DNA of 64,000 nucleotides from contig NC_065541.1 in the NCBI RefSeq assembly GCF_932294415.1, positions 67,486,695 to 67,550,694 of the forward strand. The letters are read 5' to 3'. Made by a program: the position numbers and the translations under genes. The notes under the pieces were generated by a model that saw only the letters and a program-made list of their open reading frames with translations, did no database searches and was not told the DNA's origin. Each line of letters begins with the position of its first letter. The stretch's first letter is position 1. The DNA comes from Quercus robur. Its lineage: Eukaryota; Streptophyta; Magnoliopsida; Fagales; Fagaceae. Shown here in pieces: positions 1-10,030 of this stretch.

Positions 1-735
1 GGTGCTACATTTAAGGATAAGACTATATGTAATCTAATTCTGGAGAAAATGGAAAGGAGATTGGCTAGTTGGAAATGCTTATATTTATCCAAGGGAGGTA
101 GAGTCACCCTAATCAAAAGCACCCTATGTAATTTACCCACTCATTTTCTATCTTTATTTCCTATACTTGCTAGTGTGGCTAACCGAATTAAGAGGCTTCA
201 GTGGAATTTCTTATGGGGCAGTTTTGGAGATGAACCTAAAATTCATTTGGTTAAATGGGCTACTATTTATGCTCTTATTTCTTCAGGTGGCTTAGGGATA
301 AGGAAGATAAGACTTTTCAATGAAGCGTTACTTGGGAAGTGGTTATGGAGATTTAGGATTGAGAAAGATGCCCCTTGGAGACAAGTGATAGAGATGAAAT
401 ATGGATGTGTATGTGTGGGGGGGAGGGGGGAGGGGGGAAGGGCTGGTGTACTAGATCTGTGAATGGCCCCTATGGTGTCGGTTTATGGAAAAATATCAAT
501 CAGGGATGACCTTCTTTCTCACACCATATTTTGTATGATATTGGTGATGGGTCTAGAGTGAAGTTTTGGCAAGACCGATGGTGTGGAGAGACATCTCTTG
601 CTGTTAGATATCCTGACTTGTTCAGATTTTGTAGGAATAAGGATGCCAATGTGGCTGAGCTTATGAAGTCCTCCAATGGTGTCCTCTTTTGGGATGTGAG
701 ATTCTTTAAATTTGGAACAAAACCCCAAGAGTTAC
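1..735 (+). mobile_element. L1-type LINE relic, C-terminal reverse transcriptase and zf-RVT region
   Basis: An open frame runs from the window edge to 462 and translates to the region after the catalytic part of plant L1 reverse transcriptases. Recognisable blocks are [32 protein letters not shown] and LLGKWLWRF. After a frame change near the G-rich stretch at 418-442, 531-735 continues with GDGSRVKFWQDRWCG and LFWDVRF, the usual zf-RVT neighbourhood. The 5' part lies outside the window. The 3' part is missing because gypsy-type sequence begins near 736, so it is a dead fragment. The class is clear from the motifs; the exact family is not. Confidence 0.88.
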
Positions 736-739
736 AAAC

Positions 740-1317
740 AGCTCAAGAAAACTTTTAATCTTCTGTGATCTTCATGACACGTCATAGACGACCACAGAAC
801 CTGGGGGGCAACTGATGGGAATGACAAGGTTACATCCTATAGACGAAGCTAACACTAATGACAAAGAAAGCACCCATGACGAAGGCGTGTTGAATAACGA
901 AGAAACTAGTCATTACTGACACAGGCAGGGGAGTCATTCAATGTAGTCAATCAATAACCTGGGCAGTTACCAAATCAACCAGGCAGACCGTTGGGAGCCT
1001 CTTAAAAACCCCATTATTGGACAAGAGGCGTTACCAGGTAAAGCATTAACAACCCCAACAGCTCGCACCCAAAGCCATATATATAAAGCCCTCACATTGT
1101 CAACAGAAGGTACGGATATACATTCACACTTTGAGAAAGCACTCTGGTTTTTTATCTTGTTCTCCCATTTTTCATTTCATAAGGTGCTTTCATTATTCTG
1201 ACTTTGGCATCGGAGGCGTTGTGGCAGGCACCACACCGATGACCCTTATAGAGGATACATTCACATCAACAAGGAGTTCCATCTACCCACTTTGACTGAC
1301 GAACTCGTGCTTCATCA
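740..1317 (+). mobile_element. Ty3/gypsy fragment: end of internal region plus 3' LTR
   Basis: A purine-rich tract (CCTGGGGGGCAAC, 801-812) directly precedes a sequence that starts TGATGG at 813 and ends CATCA at 1317, giving a 505-base LTR with short inverted ends. A TATATAAAGCC promoter-like box lies at 1079-1089. The order of polypurine tract then LTR shows the + orientation and a 3' LTR. Nothing of gag-pol remains beyond about 70 bases of internal sequence, and no matching 5' LTR or target duplication was found. It is a fossil fragment that interrupts or abuts the LINE relic before it. Confidence 0.7.
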
Positions 1318-1487
1318 GTATTGTATGTAAAAATTTATTTAGTATATTGTTGAAGAAGAATAAAGTCATATTGTTGTTTGGATTTTAATTTAAAAAAGAT
1401 AAATATAAATAATTCGATTTTAATAGAACCTAATTAATAAGAGTAATTAAGAAAAGAAGATCATCAAAAGAAAAGGAAAGAAAGGCT

Positions 1488-2264
1488 TACTTCCTCTCCT
1501 CAAGAAAATAATCCTTGAAGAGCTACAACCTCCTTTCCTTGACTTCCTTGCATATCTTTAAATAGCCTCTCAATAATGGCCTCAAAATGGGAATAAAATC
1601 TCCATAATTATACTCAAAGCCTGAGCCAACCTACTCCTCTCCCCATTCAACGTTTTAAGCCTCACAAACAAAGGGTCATCCTCACTTTCAAACCTCCTAT
1701 CAAACATGATCCTATACATGTTATTGTACATCATAAGCTGCAATCGTTTCCTCAACACAAACCCAGTTGTTGATGCCTCGGAAATCTTCTTAACATCATC
1801 AACAACCCTAACAATCTCCTCCTCCCAACCAAACCTATATTGCTGAACAACCTTGTTTGTGAAAAAGGGTACAGTCATGATCCTCCTCATCTTGCGCCAG
1901 TGCTCACCATACACAGTGAAGACCATGTCTTGGCCTTTACCAGTGAAAATATGAAACACAACGTTTCTAGTTCGTGAACCAAACTCGACCCCTTGAGTGT
2001 GAAGGACCTCTTTGGCAAGGTCTAGGGAAGACACGACAACAAGGTCGCGTTGGCCCATGCAGAGCAAGAAAATGTCACCATATTTGCGAATGAGGTCGGA
2101 GAGGTTGCAGTGGTTGAGGTCATCGCCAACTTGGAGCCAGTTGCCAAAAATGGGGACGGGGAATAGGACTAGGTGGGAGCTTTAAATGCTTGCCACGAAG
2201 TTTAGAGATGAGGATAGCAAGAAGAATGGTGAAGAAGAGGGATAGGAGGAGTTTTTCTAAAAGG
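1488..2264 (-). pseudogene. cinnamate 4-hydroxylase (CYP73A) exon 1 pseudogene
   Basis: The minus strand matches cytochrome P450 CYP73A, the ER enzyme that converts cinnamate to p-coumarate in phenylpropanoid and lignin synthesis. Diagnostic strings are [47 protein letters not shown] and [22 protein letters not shown]. The N-terminal anchor (LSLFFTILLAILISKLRGK) and the proline hinge PPSPIP are readable around 2150-2264. It is broken. The start codon is replaced by a stop just upstream of the anchor, an extra C near 2158 shifts the frame after PIP, another shift follows SRLAQ near 1622, and stops follow in the tail. Only about the first 260 of roughly 505 residues are present, which corresponds to exon 1. 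The I-helix and haem-binding Cys region are absent. Confidence 0.93.
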
Positions 2265-2534
2265 AAGACTTAAGTATAGTACTTACGTGTTGTTTCATAA
2301 GTTTCGTTTTTAAGATTTTACCATGTGAATTTTTTATCATGGGATGAAAGTGTATTTTTTAATTAAGTAGTCACATAACTGAATCTTACGAAAAGAACTT
2401 AAAAAATAGCACCTAAAGTACAGTATTTAAATTTTGTCATTTTCTAAAAAGAAAAGGTCATGGTGGTTGTGGGAGATGGAGTAGGTATACACATAGTTGT
2501 AAATTAGGAGCTAGCTAGTTAGGTATATGAGAAT

Positions 2535-2712
2535 GAGAGTTGGGTGGGAGTGATGAGTAAGCTGCTGGGAGTTAGGGGTTAGGTGCACGGGCATTGTGTG
2601 AGTGAGGTAGTTGGTGGAGGTGGAGGAGGGTTTTGACACAATTAATTAATTGACGTGTGTTAGTTAGAGGCCAAAAGTTGAAGGGTTGAGGTGGGAGAGG
2701 GGTTAGGTAAGC
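2535..2712 (-). promoter_or_regulatory. AC-element cluster, probable relic of the C4H promoter
   Basis: Upstream of the C4H pseudogene on its own strand lie several matches to the AC (MYB-binding) elements of phenylpropanoid promoters. They are ACCTAAC at 2578-2584 and again at about 2702-2708, CACCAACTACC at 2606-2616, and CACCCAAC at 2539-2547. Such clusters are typical of lignin-pathway genes including C4H. The duplicated segment therefore probably included the promoter as well as the coding exon. The motif matches are visible; that they once worked is inference. Confidence 0.5.
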
Positions 2713-2936
2713 AGGTGATTTAAAGGAATCATAAACAAAAATGATGGAAAAGATGGTGCTTTTATTATATTTGTTTTGCTGCTTCTTTTTTCTCCAACAA
2801 AATCATATATAGAAGAAATTAACCTTTGATCCACAACCACAAAACTTGGTACTCATTTTGGTCGAGATGGAGATGGAAAACTTTATGTAGAAATCGGTTA
2901 TGATTATTGTTTGTTTCTGTACTAGAGAGTACTAAC

Positions 2937-3156
2937 AGGGGCAGGTTTTCACTTGTGCCTGATCCTGACTGATTTGGGCTATGGAGCACGGGTGTGTTTT
3001 GGGACTCGGGTGCGGGTGCAGGTACGGGTGCGGGACTCAGCAATTTTTGAAAAAGGTGGATGCGGGTGCGGCGGGACTCGGCGATTAAAAAATTATTAAA
3101 AATATTTTTAATATATTACTAAGCATGTTTTTTTATATAATAATAATAGAAAACTC

Positions 3157-3203
<47 letters not shown>

Positions 3204-3880
3204 GTAGTATAGGAATAATAATAATAAAATAAATAGATAATAGTAAGTAAAAAAAAAAAACAAAAAAAAAAAGTAGGAGGCTCTCACGTGTAGCTTCCCA
3301 TTAAAAAAAAAAAAGGAAGATGTGGCTGAGTGGCTCTCACGTTTGGCCAGAGAGGCACAAAAAACAAAGAAAAGTTTTTGTACTTATCAAAAAGAGAAAC
3401 AGTAGTTACAAAACACTTCCAAAAAACAAAAAGAGAACAACTCAATACTTAAGAAGACGATGCAAAGAAGAACAACAAGAAGCAAATCAGTCCACCGGCA
3501 ACAACAACGTATCAATATCCAGTCCAGTCCAGAAGGTTTTTTTTTTTTTTTTTTCCTTACCGGCCGATTTCCTTCTTCCGACCGAAACACGCCAATATTC
3601 TGCTGATACGATCCGATTCGACCCGAATCGGCGCGAATCCGTCCGGTTTGGCGCGAATCCGTCCGGTTCGGCGCGAATCGGCGTGCGTCAGAGCCAAATC
3701 CGCGCGAGTCGGCGCCGATTTGAGCCGCGTCGGCACGAGTCGGGAAATCCACGTGGCACGACGCGGCACGATGCGGCACGGACGCACGGTCTGCGGCGTC
3801 CCTCCCGCGTCGCCGTGTCCCGCCGAGTCAGACGCAGGTGCGCTGGGTCCGGAGCCGCGTCCGTGCATCCCAAGATTTGG
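2937..3880. repeat. GC-rich degenerate repeat island, possible DNA-transposon relic
   Basis: Two GC-rich blocks stand out in AT-rich DNA. The left block (2985-3090) repeats GCGGGACTCGG and GGGTGCGGG words; the right block (3590-3860) repeats GAATCGGCGCGAATCCG and GAGTCGG words, largely the reverse complement of the left ones. Between them are AAT microsatellites (about 3158-3230), A-runs and a T-run (3538-3554). The inverted subterminal words suggest a non-autonomous DNA element, but no clean terminal repeats or target duplication were found. Long open frames here are low-complexity artefacts. Confidence 0.4.
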
Positions 3881-3890
3881 GTTGGGTATT

Positions 3891-3893
3891 ACC

Positions 3894-3934
<41 letters not shown>
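3891..3934. repeat. (TA)n(GA)n compound microsatellite
   Basis: An AT run passes directly into a GA run at the right edge of the GC-rich island. It is a simple sequence repeat with no coding value. Confidence 0.9.
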
Positions 3935-3935
<1 letters not shown>

Positions 3936-4062
3936 TAAGAGAAATAAACCGCAAGGTTCAAGTTGTAATTGAGTTCTTTTAATTAGGACAAAATCCTAAC
4001 AATGTCATTCCAGTCCAAATTGTAGTGTGTCCAACATAGGTCTTGAAAGTTCGCGGACCAAA

Positions 4063-4442
4063 TCAATATATTACTAAAAGCTGAAGCGTAGCGTTTAATG
4101 CTGCTACGCTCATGTTAAGCCACGTCAACGTCCACATCATCATCTTTTTTTTTTTTTTTTTCATTTTCTTATAAATATTTATAATTTTTTTTTATTTCAT
4201 ATTTAGACTTCTCCAACCTTTCTCTCTCCCTTACCTTTTAATCTCTCCACTACTTTTCTAACCTTTCTCCTTCTCTCATTCTCTCACCTTCTCATCTCTC
4301 CACTACTCTCTACATTAATATCATTTTTCATCTTTCCCTTCATCTTCCTCTATTTTTGTCTCTTCTTATTCACACTCTCTTACTATAAATTTGTCACTAT
4401 CTCATTCATTCCATGCATAGTTTTCCCTTACAAAAAAAAGGT

Positions 4443-4499
<57 letters not shown>

Positions 4500-6246
4500 T
4501 TGAGTGGATTTTTATTTTTATTTTTCTTGCATCTTCACTTTAGGTTGATAATTTTTTATATTCTTTAATCTACTTTAGGTTAATGCGATTCAGTTTTCTC
4601 TCTCTCTCTCTCTCTCTTTGATTGTTAAATGTTATTCTATTGCGTTATAAATGATTAAATATAAAAATATAATATTATTCTAATACATAGCATGATTTGG
4701 ATAATTTAATTTGGTAGTTACTGTAATTTGGTAGCATGATTTTTATAGTGCTCAATTTAGATGTTAAACTATGAGACTTTAATCATTTTTGTTTATTTTT
4801 TAATCCTTTGTGGTGGACAAAGTACTCTTAATAGCATTAAAAGTACTCTATAATGCAATTTATTTAGAGAAAAGCAAAGGTTGGCTAAACAAAAGTTATT
4901 GGATGAGAGACAAACTTTATCTTTCGCAATTTTACTTTAATTATTATTATTATTATTTTATAACAATGCATATATAGAAATTTAATTCTTAGATTTTGCT
5001 AATAATTGATTATTTGATAATATGTTTTGGGTGGACGAAATTACAATTTCCGCAAAGAAAATAACCTTAGTAGATTATAAATAACATTTTTTTTTCCTAA
5101 TTGGTCCAATTAATCATAGTTAAATTTTATTAATTTTTTTAGTTACTTTTTTTAGTGTTTTGGATTGTAGGCAGAAAAAATAAGTTTGAGAAAGTTTGTT
5201 TAAAACTAAAAGAATAATTTCTAAATTTTATTTTCTTTTTAATGATTCACAAAATGTTATAAATAACTGTAGGGACACGATTCTCAAACGGCCCAACGAT
5301 TACGTTGGGCTCGCACGTGAAGGATCCCTCACAGGGCGTTGATCCAAACCGGATTTCAAGGAACTCAGATAGGAAAAGGCTTCGGCCTGGATATCCAAGC
5401 CTCATAGTTTTATAACTTGTGGAATTGGGCTTCTCGGATCAGGTCCGAGGAGCACTAATGTTTTTCTCCGGTTATCCGGCGGTGACTTTTTCGTGGTGGT
5501 TTACATATGTTATCCGGTCATTCTCATCCCTGGAGCTTTTTCCGCAGGAAGTGAGATGGGATCCTCTTCTTTGTTACCTTACGTTTTCTTTTATACTAGC
5601 CTACGTTCGTTATCCTTCGTCCACGTGTAGGGTCGACTTTTCCAAGACAGATATTTGTCCCGTCAGTCTAATCCCAAAATGGTTGGAGATGGTCAATAAA
5701 GCCTAAGAATCCGGTTCTGTCAGGTGTAATGTCATATCAATGAAGGGTATTAAGGACTATTTCCCCGAGATATTTTCTGATCTTTTAAGTTTGCTTGTAT
5801 GCCACTTTCATCAGTGAGACTTTGGATCTGCCGAGGACTAAGCTGTCCTCGGCTGTATCTTCGGGCCACTTTGGGCTTACTATTTTTGAGCTTGGGCCCT
5901 GGCTTCCTTCAGTTTGGGGCCTGTGGACTCCCCATAAGCGAGCGGGCCGAGCCCACAAACTATTGTGCCCCACAATAACTTTTATTAAAAAATATATATT
6001 TTCGTTAAATTGCCTTTTGAATTTTTGAGAAAATTGTATTTTTTTTTTCATTTTAGTACGACAAAAATTATTAAATTTATGATTTATGATTGTTTCTATA
6101 TTACATTTATGATTATTCTTATAATGAATAAAAATATAATTACAAAATACGTTACTCTTTATTAAATTAGCTTAAATTGTATAAAAAAATTTAATAAAAC
6201 TACCATAAAAATAATTATCATGCGCAACGCGCAGGTTTGTGGCTAG
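4063..6246 (+). mobile_element. non-autonomous Helitron 1
   Basis: The 5' end TCAATATATTACTAAAAGC follows an A at 4062. The 3' end is CTAG (6243-6246) followed by T. Upstream of CTAG is the expected hairpin, TGCGC-AAC-GCGCA at 6221-6233. No RepHel coding region is present, so it would have moved in trans. The interior has CT-rich tracts (4441-4490, 4597-4618) and a solo LTR at 5268-5974. The termini are near-identical to those of Helitron 2, which starts at the next base. Confidence 0.85.
5268..5974 (-). mobile_element. solo LTR (Ty3/gypsy-like) inside Helitron 1
   Basis: A 707-base unit is bounded by TGTAGGGACAC and GTGCCCCACA and flanked on both sides by the 5-base duplication ATAAC (5263-5267 and 5975-5979). 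Read on the minus strand it begins TGTGGGGCAC, ends GTCCCTACA and has a TATAAAAG box, so the LTR points left. Its ends and its CGAGGAC-type words resemble the LTR at 19839-20639, which suggests a related family. The perfect duplication and absence of an internal region indicate LTR-LTR recombination after insertion; it is younger than Helitron 1. Confidence 0.85.
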
Positions 6247-6329
6247 TCAATATATTACTAAAAGCTGAAGCGTGGCATTTATAGCTGCTGAGCTCCTGTT
6301 GCGCCACCTCATCACCACGTCATTCGCCA

Positions 6330-6600
6330 CATAATTAATATTTATTCCTATTTTTTTTATAAATATATATATATATATAGATTATTGACTTTACATATTC
6401 ATCTTTGTCGGTTTTCACATCTATATATAATTAATATTTATTCCTATTTTATATATATAAATAAATAGATTATTGACTTTACATATTCATCTTTGTCGGT
6501 TTTCACATCTATATATAATTAATATTTATTCCTATTTTATATATATAAATAAATAGATTATTGACTTTACATATTCATCTTTGTCGATTTTAACATCTAC
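6330..6600. repeat. 88-base tandem triplication in Helitron 2
   Basis: The landmark ATTATTGACTTTACATATTC recurs at 6381, 6469 and 6557, an exact 88-base spacing. Each unit is nearly identical and includes ATCTTTGTCGGTTTTCACAT. The last copy has a few changes and the first is preceded by an expanded TA run. Confidence 0.9.
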
Positions 6601-6853
6601 ATATATTTCTTTTTTATTTCCAATTTTCCTATAATTTTTTTTTTTTTTTACATTCACTTATTTTTTAAAATATTTACATTTTCTTCAACCTTTCTTCTTT
6701 CCTCACCTTTTCATCTCCCCACTCCCCTCTACTTTAATATTGCTATTCATCCTTCTCTTCATCTTCCTTTATTTGTCTCTTCTTATCCCTTCCCTCTTAC
6801 TATAAATTTGTCACTCTTTTCCATTCTTTGCATAGTTTTCTCTCACAAAAAGA

Positions 6854-6854
<1 letters not shown>

Positions 6855-6934
<80 letters not shown>
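6855..6934. repeat. (TC)n microsatellite, about 80 bases
   Basis: An uninterrupted TC dinucleotide run inside Helitron 2. A shorter interrupted CT run occupies the equivalent place in Helitron 1 (4441-4490), so the tract is an ancestral part of the family that expanded here. Confidence 0.95.
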
Positions 6935-6937
<3 letters not shown>

Positions 6938-8087
6938 GTTTTGGTGCATTTTTATTTTTTATTGCATCTCCGCTTTAGGTTGATAAAATTTTGTATTTTT
7001 AAGAACTCTAATTTATGTTGATACGATTTAGTTTTGTGTTTTAAGTTATTATTATTATTATTATTTTGCTCTTTGATTGTTAAATTTTATCCGATTACAT
7101 TATAAAAAATTAAAGATAGTAGATAAAAATAAAATAGTATTCCATTACATAGCATAATTTGGATAATTTAGTGTTTATTGTTATATCTTTTAATTTTTCT
7201 TATTTTTTTCTTCTCTTCCATTTTACTCAATATTGAAATTCAACCACATCCTCCTTATCATTAAATTATTTATATTTTCTCTCTTTTTGTTTTAAAAAAT
7301 AAAAAATGTAATATTTTACTTAAATTCAAATAAAAGAAAATTGTGCTCATCAAATTGTACTCATTTTTTTTTTAACATTTACACTTTCTTCAACCTTTCT
7401 CATTCTCTTTACCTTTTCATCTCCCCAAAAATTCTACCTTGATATCACTCTTCCTCTTTCCTTTTATCTTCCTTTATTTTGTTTTTTTATATTATCATCC
7501 TCTTAATATAAATTTATCATTCACTCTTTTATTCTTTACATAATTTTATCTCACAGAAAAGTGGTTATTTCCCACTCTTTCTCCCTCAATTTTTTGGTAG
7601 ATTTTTATTTTTATTTTTCTTGCATCTCTATTTTAGCCTGATAAAGTTTTGTATTCTTTAGAGCTCTATTTTGGTTTATGGGATTTAGCTTTGTGTTTTA
7701 AGTTTTTTTATTTATTTTTTATGTCTTTGATTGTTAAATATTATCATATTTCATTATAAAAAATTAAAAATAGTATATAAGAATGTACTATTATTATATT
7801 ACATAGAATTATTTGGATAAGTTAGTGTTTATTGTTATGTATTTTATTTTTATTTTTTTTCTCATATCATTTTATTTAACATTTAAATTCAACCACATCC
7901 CCCATATATATTATTAAATTATTTATATTTCCACTCCTTTTTTATTTTTAAAAATTTTAAATATAATATTTTGCCTAAATTAAATAAATAAAATTGTCCA
8001 CATTAAGTGGAGTAATGATAGGGAAACACTCATTCTCACACCCAATGCATCAAAGGAAGAATGAAATACAAAACAAATCAAGTTAGA

Positions 8088-8139
<52 letters not shown>

Positions 8140-8200
8140 AATAATGCATATTTAATGTCATAGAATCATCATCAAATTTTGGAAAACGATAGGTTGCCAG

Positions 8201-8239
<39 letters not shown>

Positions 8240-8632
8240 TATAGAAAAAAAAAAACCAATACAAAGTAATAAAGAGTAGATAAAGAAAAAAAAAAAACCA
8301 AACGTCAATTAGTAATCGTTGATTGGAAAACAAAGAGGTTGTTAGGAGAAGTAAAAAATAAAATAGAGATTACTGTGTGGAGAACATTAAAAACTTTATA
8401 GTGTAGTAACATAAACTGTTTAATTCACTTAAAAAATTAAATCAACAATCAATAATTAAATACAATCATAGTATTAAATTTAAATTTAAAACTAATCAAA
8501 TTCTAACTATGGAAACCATATTAATCATAACTAAAAAAGAGATGTTCTCTGATAGTAGTAGAAATTGAATAAGAAATAAAGTTAGAAAATTTAAAAATCC
8601 ATTTTTTGACATTTCATTTAACCTTATTTATA

Positions 8633-8664
<32 letters not shown>

Positions 8665-9107
8665 TGCACTATTACTTTCGAAAATCTAATGAACAATGCT
8701 ACCTCTCATTTATCGTCTTTGTTATGCAAATCATCAGTTAGTAAATATATGATAATGGTAAGAAACGTTATAAATGAGATCACTAAAAAAAAATATAAAA
8801 TTAATTAGCCACTATCATTATGGAGTAGTAGTCTATAATTTTACGCATCCAAAAAAGTGGAATATATAGAGTTTTTTTAAAGGTATGTGTAAAGATTAAC
8901 TATGTGTGTGTGTGTGTAAAGGTAAAAAAATAAAAAATAAAAAAAATAAATAAAAAAAAAAGAAGAAGGTATATTTAAGGTTTTTGTTAACTTAAAAACT
9001 AATGAAAATCAAATGGTTAATAACTAAAATTATAGTATTAATAAAATATTTAATGAGACCATCCTAAAAAAATTACCGCGCGCAACGCGCGGGTATGCGA
9101 CTAGTTA

Positions 9108-9420
9108 GTATTAATAGTTGGAGCCAATTCCCCACTAAAATGCAAATGGATTGCGCATGAAGCAAGAGGAGCTTTATTTGCTGCAACAAAAGCAGTTGAA
9201 CTGGGATATAAATTTGTAATTTGTGAAGGAGACACCATGAATGTAATCTTCCCACTACAAAGTTCCTCGACTGCCCTCCATTGAGAATATCACTGCTAGA
9301 ACTATTCTTGTCATAAATTCTTTTTATTTGATGCTCTGTAACTCATACAATTAGGGAAGCTAATTTTGTGACCAGTAATGTAATTAGATGGAGATGGATT
9401 CATTTACCAATATTTGCAAT
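9108..9420 (+). mobile_element. RNase H-like remnant of a retroelement
   Basis: A plus-strand frame reads AHEARGALFAATKAVELGY, then KFVICEGDTMNVI. This is the EA--L--A-ELG---I-EGD pattern of the plant RVT_3 RNase H domain found at the end of many LINEs. A later segment reads REANFVTSNVIRW, like the end of that domain. Stops and frame changes separate the parts and no reverse transcriptase is attached. It could also be a stray host RNase H-like fragment; the LINE origin is inference. Confidence 0.6.
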
Positions 9421-10030
9421 TTTTTCTTTTTTTGTTTTAATTTGTGATAAGTATTATTCAGAAAAATGAAAAAGAAAAAAGTGGATGGCATGTATGCCCA
9501 AAGAGACTTTATCACTTAATTAAAAATTCTCTTATGTAGTAAAGGATGTCAAAATTAGAACTAATGGCTTTTTTTGCAGAGTTACTTTCATATATTAGTT
9601 ACATTCCTTCATTACTTGTGTACATTAGTGCTTCATTACATCCCTTTGCAGAGAGAGTTTTGGACATTAAAATACTGTCGTTCACCCTTGTGTCTTGCTG
9701 CAAACTAGATATTTACTATAGTTGATTTTGTTGTAATCTTACTGGATAAGGTTGCTTAGGTTACATCAAACCTGATGTGAAATCTTCTCGTTAATGATAA
9801 GAACCAAATCACATGGGATAACTAGGAATTTTTATTAGGGAAATCCACCTACCATAATTATTGCAAATGTATATTTTTGTTTATTATAATCATCCAAATA
9901 AAAAATGATTTAACTGTGCACCAAATTCTACACTTTTTCAAACCAAATGCAATTTCATTAAGCTGAAAGAGCATGAATTGTGCTGTAAATTGAGGGTTCT
10001 AATAAAGCCCTACAAAAATTATCACTATTA
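9421..10030. other. intergenic and eIF3b 3' flank, no gene seen
   Basis: AT-rich sequence without a supported gene. It includes the region just downstream of the eIF3b stop codon at 10031-10033, where the 3' UTR must lie on the minus strand. Confidence 0.6.

Larger units (their letters stand above)
6247..9104 (+). mobile_element. non-autonomous Helitron 2
   Basis: It begins TCAATATATTACTAAAAGC at the base after the CTAG of Helitron 1. It ends CTAG (9101-9104) followed by T, with a perfect hairpin CCGCGCG-CAA-CGCGCGG at 9076-9092, eight bases before CTAG. There is no Rep/helicase coding sequence. The interior holds an 88-base triplication (6330-6600), an 80-base TC run (about 6855-6934), a pair of paralogous segments (about 6640-7240 and 7370-7870), a 37-base A-run (8101-8137), and GA, TA and TG microsatellites. 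Confidence 0.87.

Noticed and set aside
3320-3982. 220-codon open frame with an Arg-rich tail
   Set aside because: It runs through homopolymers, the GC-rich repeat block and a TA/GA microsatellite. No domain, and frames on both strands are open there for compositional reasons.
6330-6600. Regular repeats that could suggest a CRISPR-like array
   Set aside because: Units are 88-base tandem copies without unique spacers, in a plant Helitron.
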